Below are positions 22,201 through 32,897 of a stretch of DNA of 64,000 bases, piece by piece. The stretch comes from Perkinsus marinus ATCC 50983 (lineage: Eukaryota; Perkinsozoa; Perkinsida; Perkinsidae): NCBI RefSeq assembly GCF_000006405.1, contig NW_003217015.1:461139-525138 (forward strand), read 5' to 3'. The first letter of the stretch is position 1; each line of letters begins with the position of its first letter. The notes under the pieces are model-generated. The model ran no database searches. It saw nothing but the letters and a program-made list of their open reading frames with translations, and had not been told where the DNA came from. Made by a program: the position numbers and the translations under genes.

Positions 22201-23783
22201 GTGGAGTTCCCGCGGATGATGACCACGCGGCCCTTGTTGCAGATGACGGCCACGATGATGTTGATATTGACGGTGACGGTCGCGGCGGCGTTAACGTGGA
22301 CAACGACAACACAGTTTTTGTGGCAAGTGCCGGCCACGATGATGTTGTTACCGCGCCTGGCAGTCGCGATGATGTTGTTACCGCGCCTGGCAGTCGCGAT
22401 GATGTTGTTACCGCGCCTGGCAGTCGCGATGATGTTGTTACCGCGCCTGGCAGTCGCGATGATGTTGTTACCGCGCCTGGCAGTCGCGATGATGTTGTTA
22501 CCGCGCCTGGCAGTCGCGATGATGTTGTTACCGCGCCTGGCAGTCACGATGATGTTGTTACCGCGCCTGGTAGTCACGATGGTGTTGTTACCGCGCCTGA
22601 TGGCCACGATGATGTTGTTACCGCGCCTGATGGCCGCGATGATGTTGTTACCGCGCCTGATGGCCGCGATGATGTTGTTACCGCGCCTGGCAGTCGCGAT
22701 GATGTTGTTACCGCGCCTGGCAGTCACGATGATGTTGTTACCGCGCTTGGCAGTCACGATGATGTTGTTACCGCGGCCGACGGCCACGACGCGGCTGTCG
22801 CTGCGGTCGAGCTTCATCAGGATTCACCTGTAGAAGGAGACACTGTTGGCTCTGAGCTTGTCGACGAAGACAGAGCGCATCTACACGAAGAGAGAACAGC
22901 TGCGAGTCCGGCGAGTGATATCGAGTCGAACATCCCCGCTAATTACTCGATCGCGACTCTGGACGAAGACCCAGTGGTAACGCAAAGTAGCCTTGGCTGT
23001 TCCCCAACTCCTTGGGATTCCCCCAAGCATGAGCAGACGGCGGCGCTCATGTCCAAGGGGTCTTTAGATCTCGAGGGCGGTAACGGAGGTGCTGATCAAG
23101 GTGGTGCAACGCCTTGGGATGACAGTCGTGATGGTGCTGATGTTGATGATTTTTGGGGTGCATGGGAAGATGCCGAGCCTCATGCGAATCAGCAAGAGCA
23201 GCGAGCTGGAGTGGTCTCTGTTCCTCAAGAGAAGGTCGTGGAATCTCACGATACAGTGATTGCTCCCGATGAAGAACAAGCCCCGTTGAACGAGGGTAGC
23301 GTTGCTCCTTCCCCGCAGGGAAGTGCCAAACCTGTTCCACTGAGTGAGCATCAAGAGTTGGGATCTCCTGTTGGAGTGGCAGAGCCGAGCAATCTTTGGG
23401 ATGACACTGAAGTTGATAGTTTGGCGATGGATGGTTGGGACGACCATGTTCAGAGTCCGGCACATATTGGGCCTTTTGCTGCTACTTCTGGTACGGCTGT
23501 GCAGAGCGCTTCAGATTCCCTGTGGGATCACCCTGCCAATGCTTCTGTGGAGTCGGGTATTGTAAGTCCTGACGCCGGTTGGGGGCTCGACCAGGATAGC
23601 CCACGGGTGGTGTCTTCGGCTGTCACGGGAGAACAGCAGGTGCCTCAACATCTGCCTACCACCCCCACACAGCCTGCTACACATGTGCCCGTAAGCGGTA
23701 GGGAGCAGGAGACCGATGTCAAGAAGACACCTAGTAAGGAGCCCTTGGATGATGATTTTTGGGATCTCTTGAATTCGGCGTAG
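16269..23783 (+). CDS. Long coiled-coil protein with acidic, Trp-dotted tail
   Basis: About 25 short exons (16269 to 20900) encode almost unbroken heptad sequence, for example LADQLRAALSNKEGEAEQL, KIVSELREELQRAHEDE and EELSEAEEQREAERLRAD. A 2.8-kb last exon follows (about 20966-23783). The N-terminus MLSRLFGEDSTQ is followed by a Gly/Pro/Gln-rich stretch. The last exon is acidic and low in complexity. It carries a 30-base tandem repeat and at least ten short Trp-in-acid motifs (DRWDNF, ADLWAREA, DDFWGAWEDAE, NLWDDTEVD), and ends DDDFWDLLNSA. Golgin- or tether-like architecture is likely; no GRIP domain is seen at the C-terminus. Short acidic Trp motifs can bind trafficking adaptors, but that is inference. 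One intron holds a MITE. No orthologue recognised. Confidence 0.7.
20469..20648 (+). mobile_element. hAT-type MITE, copy C
   Basis: Starts CAGTGTTGGAATATGTG and ends TTTTCCCACACTT (last base mutated). The flanks are GTTATGTT (20461-20468) and GTTATTTT (20649-20656), an 8-base duplication with one mismatch. It lies in an intron of the coiled-coil gene; its right end sits a few bases before the acceptor of exon ACT-ATC-AAG. Confidence 0.85.
22333..22784 (+). repeat. 30-base tandem repeat, 15 units, in frame
   Basis: Fifteen head-to-tail 30-base units encode the decapeptide SRDDVVTAPG and variants (SH, GH, GR at the first two positions; DG at the last). The first seven SR units are almost identical in DNA, so expansion is recent. 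Flanks are degenerate (DDGHDDVDIDGDG before, DGHDAAVAAV after). There are no spacers, so this is not a CRISPR array. All reading frames stay open through it, which creates long shadow ORFs on both strands. Confidence 0.95.
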
Positions 23784-24170
23784 TTCCTTGATTACAATTG
23801 AACATTTCGTTTCACCGCTTGAGTTTACCATCCGCAACGCGTGTTCATTTTTCGGGAGAAATTATGTTGCGTTGACTGAGGGATCTTCAGTGTAAGTGAA
23901 GTTGCCAAACCGTTGGAAGCTCACACAAGTTGATGTGTAGAGGTTAACTCTAGCAGCTTATCGTCATTTTGCCGAAAACTACAAAAAATAGAAGAATTCT
24001 CACTGAAGCGGGACGAATCACCAACGCCCACCACAGCCTGTTCCGGGATGACCGAAAGCTGTCCACATTACTAGGTTTCACTGACAATACCACAATTGAG
24101 AATATGAAAGAAAAGAAGATTATCAAATCAGCTGAGCCATTTGCATATCTTCTCACTGCGAACTCCCGGA
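23784..24170. other. Convergent intergenic region
   Basis: Lies between the stop of the coiled-coil gene and the stop of the DUF1749 gene, so it should hold both 3' ends. No motif can be defended. Confidence 0.5.
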
Positions 24171-25306
24171 TCAACGCGTAGCTGTATTCGTAACGAAGTC
24201 TGCAATCGCGTTCAGCAACCGATCTAGTTCTCCTGGAGCACATATGTCCAGTGAGTGATTCCCGTCAACCTCCAGTAACGTCGCATTCATCGCAACCGCT
24301 AGGCGACTGTTAACGCTCGGAAGGGAATGGTCAACGTACCTAAACACAAGGAGCCCCTCTGGTGATGCTGAATCAGTCATGAGGAGTACTCGTCATCCAA
24401 GCCTTGGACCAACATGACAGGAGGACCCTCGGCCATATGACCCACGGCGTCCTCGAGCTCATCGTCGCTCAAGTCACGACTGAACATATCATCTGGGCCA
24501 CCCTCTCGACAGAATAGGGATGCGAATCGTGATGCATTGATCGGGTGGCCAGAGGTGAACATCGAGGCCTCAGGAGGCATGAGCTGCCGGGGCTCCTTCT
24601 GGAGGAGTGACTGAGGGCTCAAGTTGCGAGCAACGAAGTATCACTGATGCGACCTACCATCGCCAGGGTGCGCATTCTGAGGAGGTTCTCTTGCTCCTCC
24701 TCGGATTCTTTCACGGCAAAGTCCACTGCATCACGGTCCGATACAGCGCCTTGTAGGATACATCCCCGGATTTGTGGTAGGCTGTGATTCTGAGGAGAGA
24801 CAGAATTGGCTCCCTCAATCGCACTCATGGCTGACCTCTGGCGGGAGCGACTTCATGAAGTACACTACGTCTTGGCACCCTGTACTGTGCCCTAGTAGGA
24901 ACACATGGTCTATTCCACCTGATAACAGCTAGATGATAGGAGTGTCCAATAGGATAAGACCGAGTAAGCTTACGATGCTGTTTGAGGAAGGCTAAGGCAC
25001 GAGTCATGTCCTCCACGTCCGAGTCTAGGGAGGAGTAACCGTACCCACTGTATGACGAATGCATCAACACCTGTGATGAGAACTCGACAAGAGACCTAAG
25101 CAAACGGTTACCTGGAATACTCTGAGGCCTCTCCTCGCTAGCATAGCTGGATAGTAGGGTCTTAAAAACCCATCAGTGAGGCCCGCCATGAACAGGAGCC
25201 CTGTGGTTGGAGCTTCCCCTTCGACCGGCCGATCGAACTCGAACAGTGTGAGGTTATCTTCCTCGTTGTAGACAAACAGTTCTCCCTTAGCTGAGACGGC
25301 GGTCAT
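24171..25306 (-). CDS. DUF1749 / UPF0613 alpha/beta-hydrolase-like protein
   Basis: Multi-exon gene read from ATG 25306. Blocks in order: GELFVYNEEDNLTLFEFDRP, LLFMAGLTDGFLRPYY, VLMHSSYSGYGYSSLDSD, then after an intron LGHSTGCQDVVYFMKSLPPE (nucleophile elbow G-H-S-T-G). Then come IRGCILQGAVSDRDAV, an exon with INASRFASLFCREGGPDDMF, and a final exon with LLEVDGNHSLDI, where the His fits the catalytic histidine. This order is that of the DUF1749 family of fungi, plants and protists, whose substrate is not known. It ends at TGA 24171-24173. Confidence 0.85.
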
Positions 25307-28300
25307 TTACAAATCTCGATCAACGAAAATGAACACGATTTTCAAGATTCTACGATCCTTCTGGTCCAGAAGTTCTGATTAGCTCCCTAAGCGATCGGAG
25401 TCGTGAAATGCATGCCGACGGTCGGCCAGTATAATCCAATTGAACATCCCTGATGGTGTCTGATTAATCAGCGCTCAGCTCTTCTCGTTATGAGCACGTA
25501 TACAGCAGCCAATACCCCGATACGTGGTGAGCCACCACTGGTGACACATAACTATAGGGGGCGCAACGGGCCTTGCTGAGTATGTCAGCACACAAACTGG
25601 ACCTTGGAGAAGTAGTCACTTCGCCAACCCGCTAACCAGAATCTCCTCTCGTGGTGTTCTCGATTATGTGATACCCGATGTCCCACTAGTGTAACACAAT
25701 AGGAAAGGACTAGAAACAGAAGTACTCGGAATCAGTTTAAATAAAGGTAGATTTGTTTTTGGATGTTGGAGTTTATTTGTCGTAAGGACAGCAGCAGGAT
25801 TTCAATAGCTTCGACCGGAGCACAATGCCATCGAGACCAACTCACCCAACCTGCATGATCCGCGACCTACTCACGCCACCGGCGCGAGAGAAGTGAGTAC
25901 GGGCCCAATGGCAGTCCCGATGGGGTTTCAAGAATAGAGTGGTACAGCGATCAACTAATGGCTACAAAATGAGCCAATGACGGACGATAAATGAGAGGGA
26001 CGAAAGCATCCTTCTGGGAATCTCGAAGAGTCTCCGATACATCCGTGGACGGAATTATCGCTGGTAATAAAGAATCACACACCACCATCAAGAACGGTCC
26101 ATGGCCACTGAAGCTGCAGGACCTACCAGCACGGCATGACTCCTCCACCCAAACAGAGAAGGGATGCCGCGTATCATCTAGTGACAGTAACAGAGCCTTT
26201 AGAACAGTGCTCAGCAACAACAATAGGCTGCATAAGCTATCGAGTCCTTCGGTTTACTTGGTATTATATAGTAGTTGAGCTACACTTACCATCACCTCCC
26301 TCCCCTCTCCAGAGGCAAGAATAGCGACTGTATTATGGGGTAGTACAAAGCAGATACGACTAAAGACTGAACGTAGTAGGATTAGTGAAGAGCAACACTC
26401 GAGCCCTCCGAGACCAGAGTGAATGAACTTAACAGAGATCCGAACAACAGCCGGATCCCATTCAGGTTTGCTTGGACTTTTCACAAACGGTAATACAAAG
26501 TTCACGAACCGAGTGAGAAATCAAAGCCAACAGTCGGAGTGTTTAGGTGTTATCGAACCGACTCTATAGCAAGAAGCTTAAAATGCTACTAACAATGGAG
26601 CCATTACACTGCAATGATAGCGATCGCGACATGAGCAGAACAATCAAGCCTGATAGTGGAAGAGAGAGAAAATAGAGGCTAGTGAGCACCACTCATACAA
26701 GAAGTAGGAGCAACGAAAAGCAGAAGGACTAATAAGTAGTACGAGCGCCAAAAACGCCATCCTGGTACTACTGCAATGACTGTGAGTTCAGTCTTTTCAT
26801 ATAATGACGGTCTACTGTCAATGACCACCCGAATTCACGGCACACGCGACGATGCTGGTACATTGACATCAATCAGTAGTAGAGACTAGAATCAAGTACT
26901 TCTCGATAATATTCTTTACGCGGTTATATCATGGAGCTCATGTAAGGTAAAGAACGATGATGAGCAGCCTGCTCAGAGCAGGAGCAAATAAGAGTATTGA
27001 GACTTGGGTAGATGACAGCATGCCTGTTAGAGGCAATGAGGAGTGATGAAAATGTAGCAGCGATGATGATACCACACATAGACTGTTCAGTGTAGTACTC
27101 TTCAGTGAAATCTTCCCATAAAGTCAACAACGAGGTCGAAGAGACGACGGAGAGTCGACAAAGCACATGAACAGAAGAAACCACGGCAAGTGGTGGGCTA
27201 GTCGAAGCGACATACTTTTATACTAACAATGAGAGCTACATCTCCTAGCATTTCCCAGCATGCTATGATCACCATCCCGCGGAACGCCATAGATGGCGGC
27301 AGATGGAAAGTGGGGATCCGCGAGAGTGAAGCCATCCCACGATGCCGCCGCCGTATTCGAGTCGTATAAGGAGAAACCACCGAGCATGCCAACGGTCGCC
27401 GAGTGCGTGTCGGAGAATGTCGACTGCTGGTTGTTTGTCGCGAGTAAGGTCTGATGAAAAACAGCCGTGTGTGAGACGATCGAAAGACATCCCTCGAATT
27501 CCCTACCTCAACGGCTTGTAGCAAATTGGGCTCGCTTCGATCAGCCTCCTGGTTCACCCAGCCACTAGCAGCTGCCAGTGAGACTCCTTGCTCGAGAGAT
27601 ATAGTAGGAAGTTGCTGATCGTGATGACGCTGCTCCGGGCGACGAGACAATCGATAGTAGGGAAGACGATGGAGACATTGTAGATGCCATATTGGTGAGC
27701 AGCATATCACTCTAAGTGCTCAGTAAGGGGCTCGACTGACTCGTAGCAGCATGGGCAAACAGACTACACGGCACAGACTGCACCGTAGGTGGGGCTTTCC
27801 ATATAGGCATAGCCCTAGAGCCTAGAGGAGTTGCTACCGGACTGGAGATACGGTTACTGTTGTTGTTATGTTGAAGGCTTGCCGCAGGCGGCAGGTGCCT
27901 CATCTGAAGGCAGCCGAATCCCGAGAGGCCACGGCTACTTCTACTCACCTCCTGCTGATGTTGACTGAGCTGATTTTGACGTGACAATTCGAGGGCCCCA
28001 GCCGATATTGACTCTTAAGCCTGGGTCTTTTTATGGGATATCTTACAGTTGGAGTATATACGTAACACAAAGGAGATAATAATTTCTACAGAGTTCCTCT
28101 TCGCCGCTTTGGCCGAGTGGTACGACGCGTGGCACTCATCCGAACGACCCAAGATCTATTCCCAGGCTGCGGTATTTGGATAAACTGTGCCGTTTGAGAT
28201 TTAGGGGATATCAATATGTACTTCTACTACTTACAAAGACGTCTCTTATTCAGTTTCAATTTGCACCTCTTCTCAATTGGTAAATGGCGTTCTCCCTTAT

Positions 28301-28983
28301 GCATCTGATAGAGTCCGGGCTACTGGTGGCCAATGCAGGGGCCATACTTAACGAACGGAGAGTTCTTCGTAAATGTACTATTCTCTAGGGAACTGGCGAA
28401 TCGTATATGAGCGATTTTGGTAGTCAAGCGAAGGAACACGAACTGGACTCGCTCACTCGGTATGCCTTCTGTGTATGCGTTTAGTGTTTGCGATGGAGTA
28501 TTATTCAACGCATAATGTATCTACCTACAGCATCAGCAATGACGTCCTTGTAGTACAATTTTAGAAGTGATCGTATGTCGGAGCTCGCTACTGTCATTTG
28601 AATCGACACTCTACGCGGTTAGTTTTTCCCATTGTGTGATAGAGGAGTGCCACTGTGTATTGAACAGATAACCTGGATAAGCCTGGTTTCGACAATGGCG
28701 TCAAAGGGCAGCTGTCGACCCTCCTATACAGTGTGCGGACTTTCGGCAGGTGTAATGACGCGGCGATCTCCCACTATGCTGGTAGTGGCTTTGAATGTGC
28801 AATCCTCTTCAGACCCGATAGTGATAATGAACCTCCTCGTTATCCTGTATGAGCTCATCTTTGGTTAAGAAGAGGCAACCCTGTACAGTTACAACTGTTT
28901 CAACTATCTGATCAGCTTGGGTGTGTAGTTGCCCAACCTGGGGCTGGGGGGCAGGTCGAACATTGGTAGTTGATCACTAGAGG
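25307..28983. other. 3.7-kb stretch without a defensible gene
   Basis: Several - strand open stretches between 27240 and 27987 might be exons of one gene. They include a Gln/Asn/Ser-rich start at 27987 (MSRQNQLSQHQQEVSRSSRG), a Ser-rich run near 27690 and a stretch with GGFSLYDSNTAAASWDGFTL near 27350. Frames do not join cleanly, and no family is recognised. From 25307 to 27200 I see nothing supported. At 28103-28173 a sequence starts like a tRNA-Leu/Ser (GCCGCTTTGGCCGAGTGGT) but does not fold to a cloverleaf. Confidence 0.35.
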
Positions 28984-31879
28984 ATGCTGCCCATACGAGG
29001 GCTCATGCGTCGATCGGTGTGGCGGATGCAGGGGGTTATCGGTTACGAAGGCCTCTTCTCACAGTACCGCTTCGATCAGCTAGACATACACCCAAAGCTA
29101 CTCTCAGCGTTGAGGGTCATGGGTATTGATACAGCCACTGAGGTGGGCCTTTATCGCGTGGAAATGTATTATGAATCCTCGGTGCAGATTCAAGCGAGGG
29201 CCTTCGTCCCCTTATCAATGGGCAGGGATCTCATTATAAACGCCGAGACTGGTAGTGGGAAGACGCTTAGCTACCTGCTGCCCATCTTCAACCGGATGTG
29301 ATGCCCTTCCGGTCACCCACTCTGACTCGTCCCCTTAGTTACTTCCTTACTGATGCCCCCGATGAAGGGAAGGTCGGTGGTGGTAGTCGGCGACACAAGG
29401 CAGTCCTGCCTCCACCCACAGTCATAATATGCCCGACTTATGACCTCTGTGCCCAGGTAGGGTCTGTGGGCCACCCCTGCCTAACGATCTCGACAGGTTC
29501 TGAGTATGTGTAAAACACTGGACTCGGTGGGGCGACGGGTTCAACTACAGAGTCTTGTCAAGGTCCCTCAATTCTACCCAATTACCTTCACCAACACCAC
29601 CCGGAGGAAGAGTGGGTCCTCTCTTACCATTGCACACGTTACCCTTCCCTTAAGGTGTACCACAGACCCCAACGCCAGGCTCGGCTGCGCAGCCTTTCGA
29701 TGATACCTATCTGGGAGGAGACAGTGTGATTCACGAGGAAAGACCCGAGCATTTACCTCAGGCTACTGCGGGACTCCATGAACACTATTGGTCCCCTCGA
29801 ATACGGTGGGTGTACCTCCTCACGCTGGCTGTCCATCCCAGGCCTCAGGTGGGGGGCTGTTGACATCGTAGTCACTACCCCTCATCATTTCGTAGCCGAC
29901 TTGGATCGATGTGCTGAGACTGGTAGCTCGGCTAACCAGCTCCATCCAGCTGCGGTCATCTTCGACGAGGCCGACATGATATTCCACGAGATGAGGTCAT
30001 TGATGGTGATGGAGGCTGGTGCCCTTTAGATTCGTGCAGGTCTCAAGTATACGACATAGTGCGCCATCTTCGCCCGAGACTGGAGATACCACAGCCTGGG
30101 CAGGCGTCGGCAGTGAAGAAGCGGAAGAAGCTTCTACCCTGTCAGTTCGTATTCGCTAGTGCCTCGATGCCTACAGGAGGGCCCAACAGGTCGGGTTGCC
30201 GGCAATGCTAGAGCCGAGATATGACTCGATTTCTTCAGTGTGGCGGCTATGGTCAGTCAGCGATTTTGTACTGCCGAGTTGATCACCACAGCGTTCGCTC
30301 ATTCAATTCCCCCTACCATGAGAGTTGAATGGTTCAAAGCCTCTCCTGTGTGGGATCAGCGATGTGCAGAGCTCGCTGAGATACTCAAGGTTCGACACGT
30401 ACCGTCTCTGCCTCCATCGACTTCATCAGGCATACTTCCCAGCGTCTCAACCGGCTAGAGTTCTCGTATTCGTAAATTCGTCTCTCAACTGTAACGCGCT
30501 GTATCACTACCTTCGGGTGAGCTAATCGTTGGACCTAGGGGGGAGGATGGGCTCTTGTGTAGGACCTGGGATGGCCAGTAGTGCGGTTCAGTGCTAGTCG
30601 TGGGGCTAAGTTGATGTTGCGTCTGGCGAGAGATGCTGACCAGTTCTGCTCGGCCTCCGCCTACCACGACCCTTCATCGATCAAATGGGATGGTAAGGTG
30701 GATAAGGAGAAGGAGCTCACTCCAGTAGAGGCAGACGCCTTGGCTAAGAAGAGGAAACACTATGGTGGTAGGAATAGGCGATCGGTTCAGTTGAGACTAT
30801 CCTCATCTCTCGGTCGTAGCTTTGATGCAGTCGCCACTACGTGTGATGGTCTGCACTGATCACGCGGCGAGAGGCTTCGACTGGCCTCAAGTGGATGCTG
30901 TCATTCATTTCCAAATGCCTCTTGATGCGGTGGGTCGTCGTCAGCTATGGAGCGCCAACACACTACACTTGACAGGTTAAGTTCCTGCATAGGAGTGGGA
31001 GAGGAGGTCGGTTGGGACGACCTTGTCGGATAATCACCCTCGTCGGGGAGAAGGACGAAACTCTAGCAACAGAGATACAACAGCAGAGTGAGTCGCCCAT
31101 AATCACCGCGGGTTCAGCTGGCGCTCCTCAGTTGATAAAGGGAGGAGTTTAGAGAAGGTCTTCAGTCGAAAGCAGTCTCTCCCACGCAGGCGACGCCGAC
31201 GGGCTGAACTTCAACAATCAATTCAGCGGGTAGGACGGAGGGCAGTTCCAGACCCTGGCTAGCTCGGCCCTGTAGGAAACTCCATCTGTCGAGGACTCGG
31301 GTGATGAGTCCGGAAGTGAGGGCATGGAGCCTCTGGAAAAGCCGCAGGAGACCGAGGATAAGGGCACTCTGGTTGGTTATGTCAGCGTTTATGACTCGGA
31401 TAGCGATGCGGATGCGGAAGATGATGTGCCAGAGACACTTGACGCGGCTGTGTCCCATGTGATCATGTTTTGTTGGAAGATCGCTGCCTACTGAGCATCT
31501 CACGTTTTTGTAGATACATGATAGGTCAACGACGGCTGGGTCATCGGATAACACGAATGTCCCCGCCTGGCGGGTTGGAAGCCGACGAACATTCCCCGAG
31601 ACTCCAGCAGATAGTGATTCTGATGACGAGCCTAGTAGTTACACCTGGGCTCGCGTTAGACGAGACCCAATAGCTGCTGCGGCTGGGGAAACTGTGAGCC
31701 CTCGTCGTGAGGTAGTAGCTTTTCTCGCTGTGCCGGTCTCAACCTCCATATTTCGGCAGGTTATCGGAGTGGAATCTCAATCGGTCAGGGCTGGACGGCA
31801 ACGGCGTCGTGATAAATTCAAACAAACAACTCTTATCAATGAATTCAGACGGAATGAGGATGAAGTGCTCAAGCTATAG
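28984..31879 (+). CDS. DEAD-box RNA helicase with acidic C-terminal extension
   Basis: ATP-dependent RNA helicase, multi-exon. Q-like motif TATE|IQARAFVPLS, motif I AETGSGKT (about 29247), motif Ia PTYDLCAQ, motif II DEAD in AAVIFDEADMIF (about 29955), motif III region FASASMPTG (SAS in place of SAT), RVLVFVNSSLN, motif V TDHAARGFDWPQVDAVIHF, motif VI HRSGRGGRLGR (about 30980). After the core comes a basic stretch FSRKQSLPRRRRRRAE. Then follow acidic exons ETPSVEDSGDESGSEG and ETPADSDSDDEPSSYTWAR, ending TAG 31877-31879. Splice sites join these in phase, so I read one gene. The basic end of the core resembles DDX28-type helicases of mitochondria. The acidic part could instead be a separate downstream gene. 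Confidence 0.8.
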
Positions 31880-32059
31880 CACTGAGCATGATCAGCGTTT
31901 CCGAAAAAAAAGAAGTTTCGGGTCTGTTGAAATCTCGAGTTGGATGTTGCGCTTCAGACAACTCTTCGTCCAGTGAGTAATACCATGTGAGCAAAATCAT
32001 GTACACTAGAAGACTTCCATGACGCTCGCGATGATCGAAGACGCCACTAATTATTAATA

Positions 32060-32132
32060 GGGGGACTAGCTCAAATGGTAGAGCGCTCGCTTAGCAAGCG
32101 AGAGGCACCGGGATCGATGCCCGGGTTCTCCA
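32060..32132 (+). tRNA. tRNA-Ala (anticodon AGC)
   Basis: The 73-base cloverleaf starts GGGGGAC and ends GTTCTCC plus A. The acceptor contains the G3:U70 pair that identifies tRNA-Ala. The anticodon stem CTCGC/GCGAG holds TTAGCAA, and the T loop is GATCGATGC. A T5 run follows directly (pol III terminator). Intronless. Confidence 0.96.
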
Positions 32133-32286
32133 TTTTTCCTCTTTCAAGATTGAATCTATTTGTGCTCGAACGTCGATCATTGAGATTGTCCTAGTCATCA
32201 TCCACTAGTCCGGTAAAATATCCTTTCATGTTTCGTTCCGAATTAACTTGCGTAATTCAACGTCAGACCTCAGGCGCAACGAAAAA

Positions 32287-32629
32287 ATGTTTTATGATTA
32301 TTTCGTTGTCTATCGCCTAGCGACCAATAAGAAGATCTTTATCGGCCGTACTTCTGGAACTCCCATTCGCCATTATCTGACAGTAAGTTGGAAATCACGG
32401 ATTCAGATCCCAATTAGATAACTTCCTACCCAAAGGACAAACCTGTCTGGTCTTCAGCCACCTAGAAATGCAATGGAAATGGAAAGCGTGGTTGCAGACA
32501 CCCCACGCAACCGTGCAATCCTGCAGATGAGTATGAATTGGGTCACATTGACTGAGACTAGCAGTAGCTCACCTCACTACTGTGAGAGCCCTGATTGGCC
32601 TGACACTCTATGCAGAGATCCATGATGTG
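32287..32629 (+). CDS. GIY-YIG-like small gene (tentative)
   Basis: ATG 32287 opens a 32-codon exon, [20 protein letters not shown] followed by [12 protein letters not shown], ending at a GTAAGT donor (32383). The spacing of V-V-Y, F-I-G, R-T and a closing R-H resembles the N-terminal half of a GIY-YIG nuclease domain. A second open stretch to TGA 32629 follows ([20 protein letters not shown] and an Asn-Trp-Val-Thr segment), but its splice phase does not join cleanly with the obvious acceptor. It may be a remnant. The gene begins 155 bases after tRNA-Ala. Confidence 0.35.
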
Positions 32630-32897
32630 ATTACGACATATCGCACAGTTATCGACGACGATGTCCCACGCCCACAATGACACAGCATTCCACCTGAACT
32701 ATACAAATGCCGCGACCGATTTAAGGCTCGACTCACTTTTTAATTTCAAATCTCTTCTCATCCGTAGAGCCGCTCGATCCTGCAGCAGCTACGGCACTCG
32801 ATTCGGCCATTATCAACTCCACAAAACTGATCACTCTAACAAACCCGATAGGGCCATACGCAGAACGCAACCAAAGCTATATCGGCACGGGAAGCCT

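Noticed and set aside
22333-22784. CRISPR array
   Set aside because: Units are contiguous without spacers, in frame inside a protein-coding exon, and the genome is eukaryotic.
22170-22833. Two ORFs of over 200 codons across the 30-base repeat (one per strand)
   Set aside because: They arise only because the repeat unit is a multiple of three and stop-free; the acidic 906-codon frame continues coding on both sides.
23047-23463. Overlapping - strand ORFs rich in His/Pro/Leu
   Set aside because: Shadows of the low-complexity acidic exon on the + strand.
28103-28173. tRNA-Leu or tRNA-Ser (GCCGCTTTGGCCGAGTGGT start)
   Set aside because: A-box-like start only; anticodon, variable and acceptor arms do not fold. 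At best a relic.
31162-31554. 130-codon - strand ORF
   Set aside because: Antisense to the basic and acidic C-terminal exons of the helicase, which have phase-matched splice sites.
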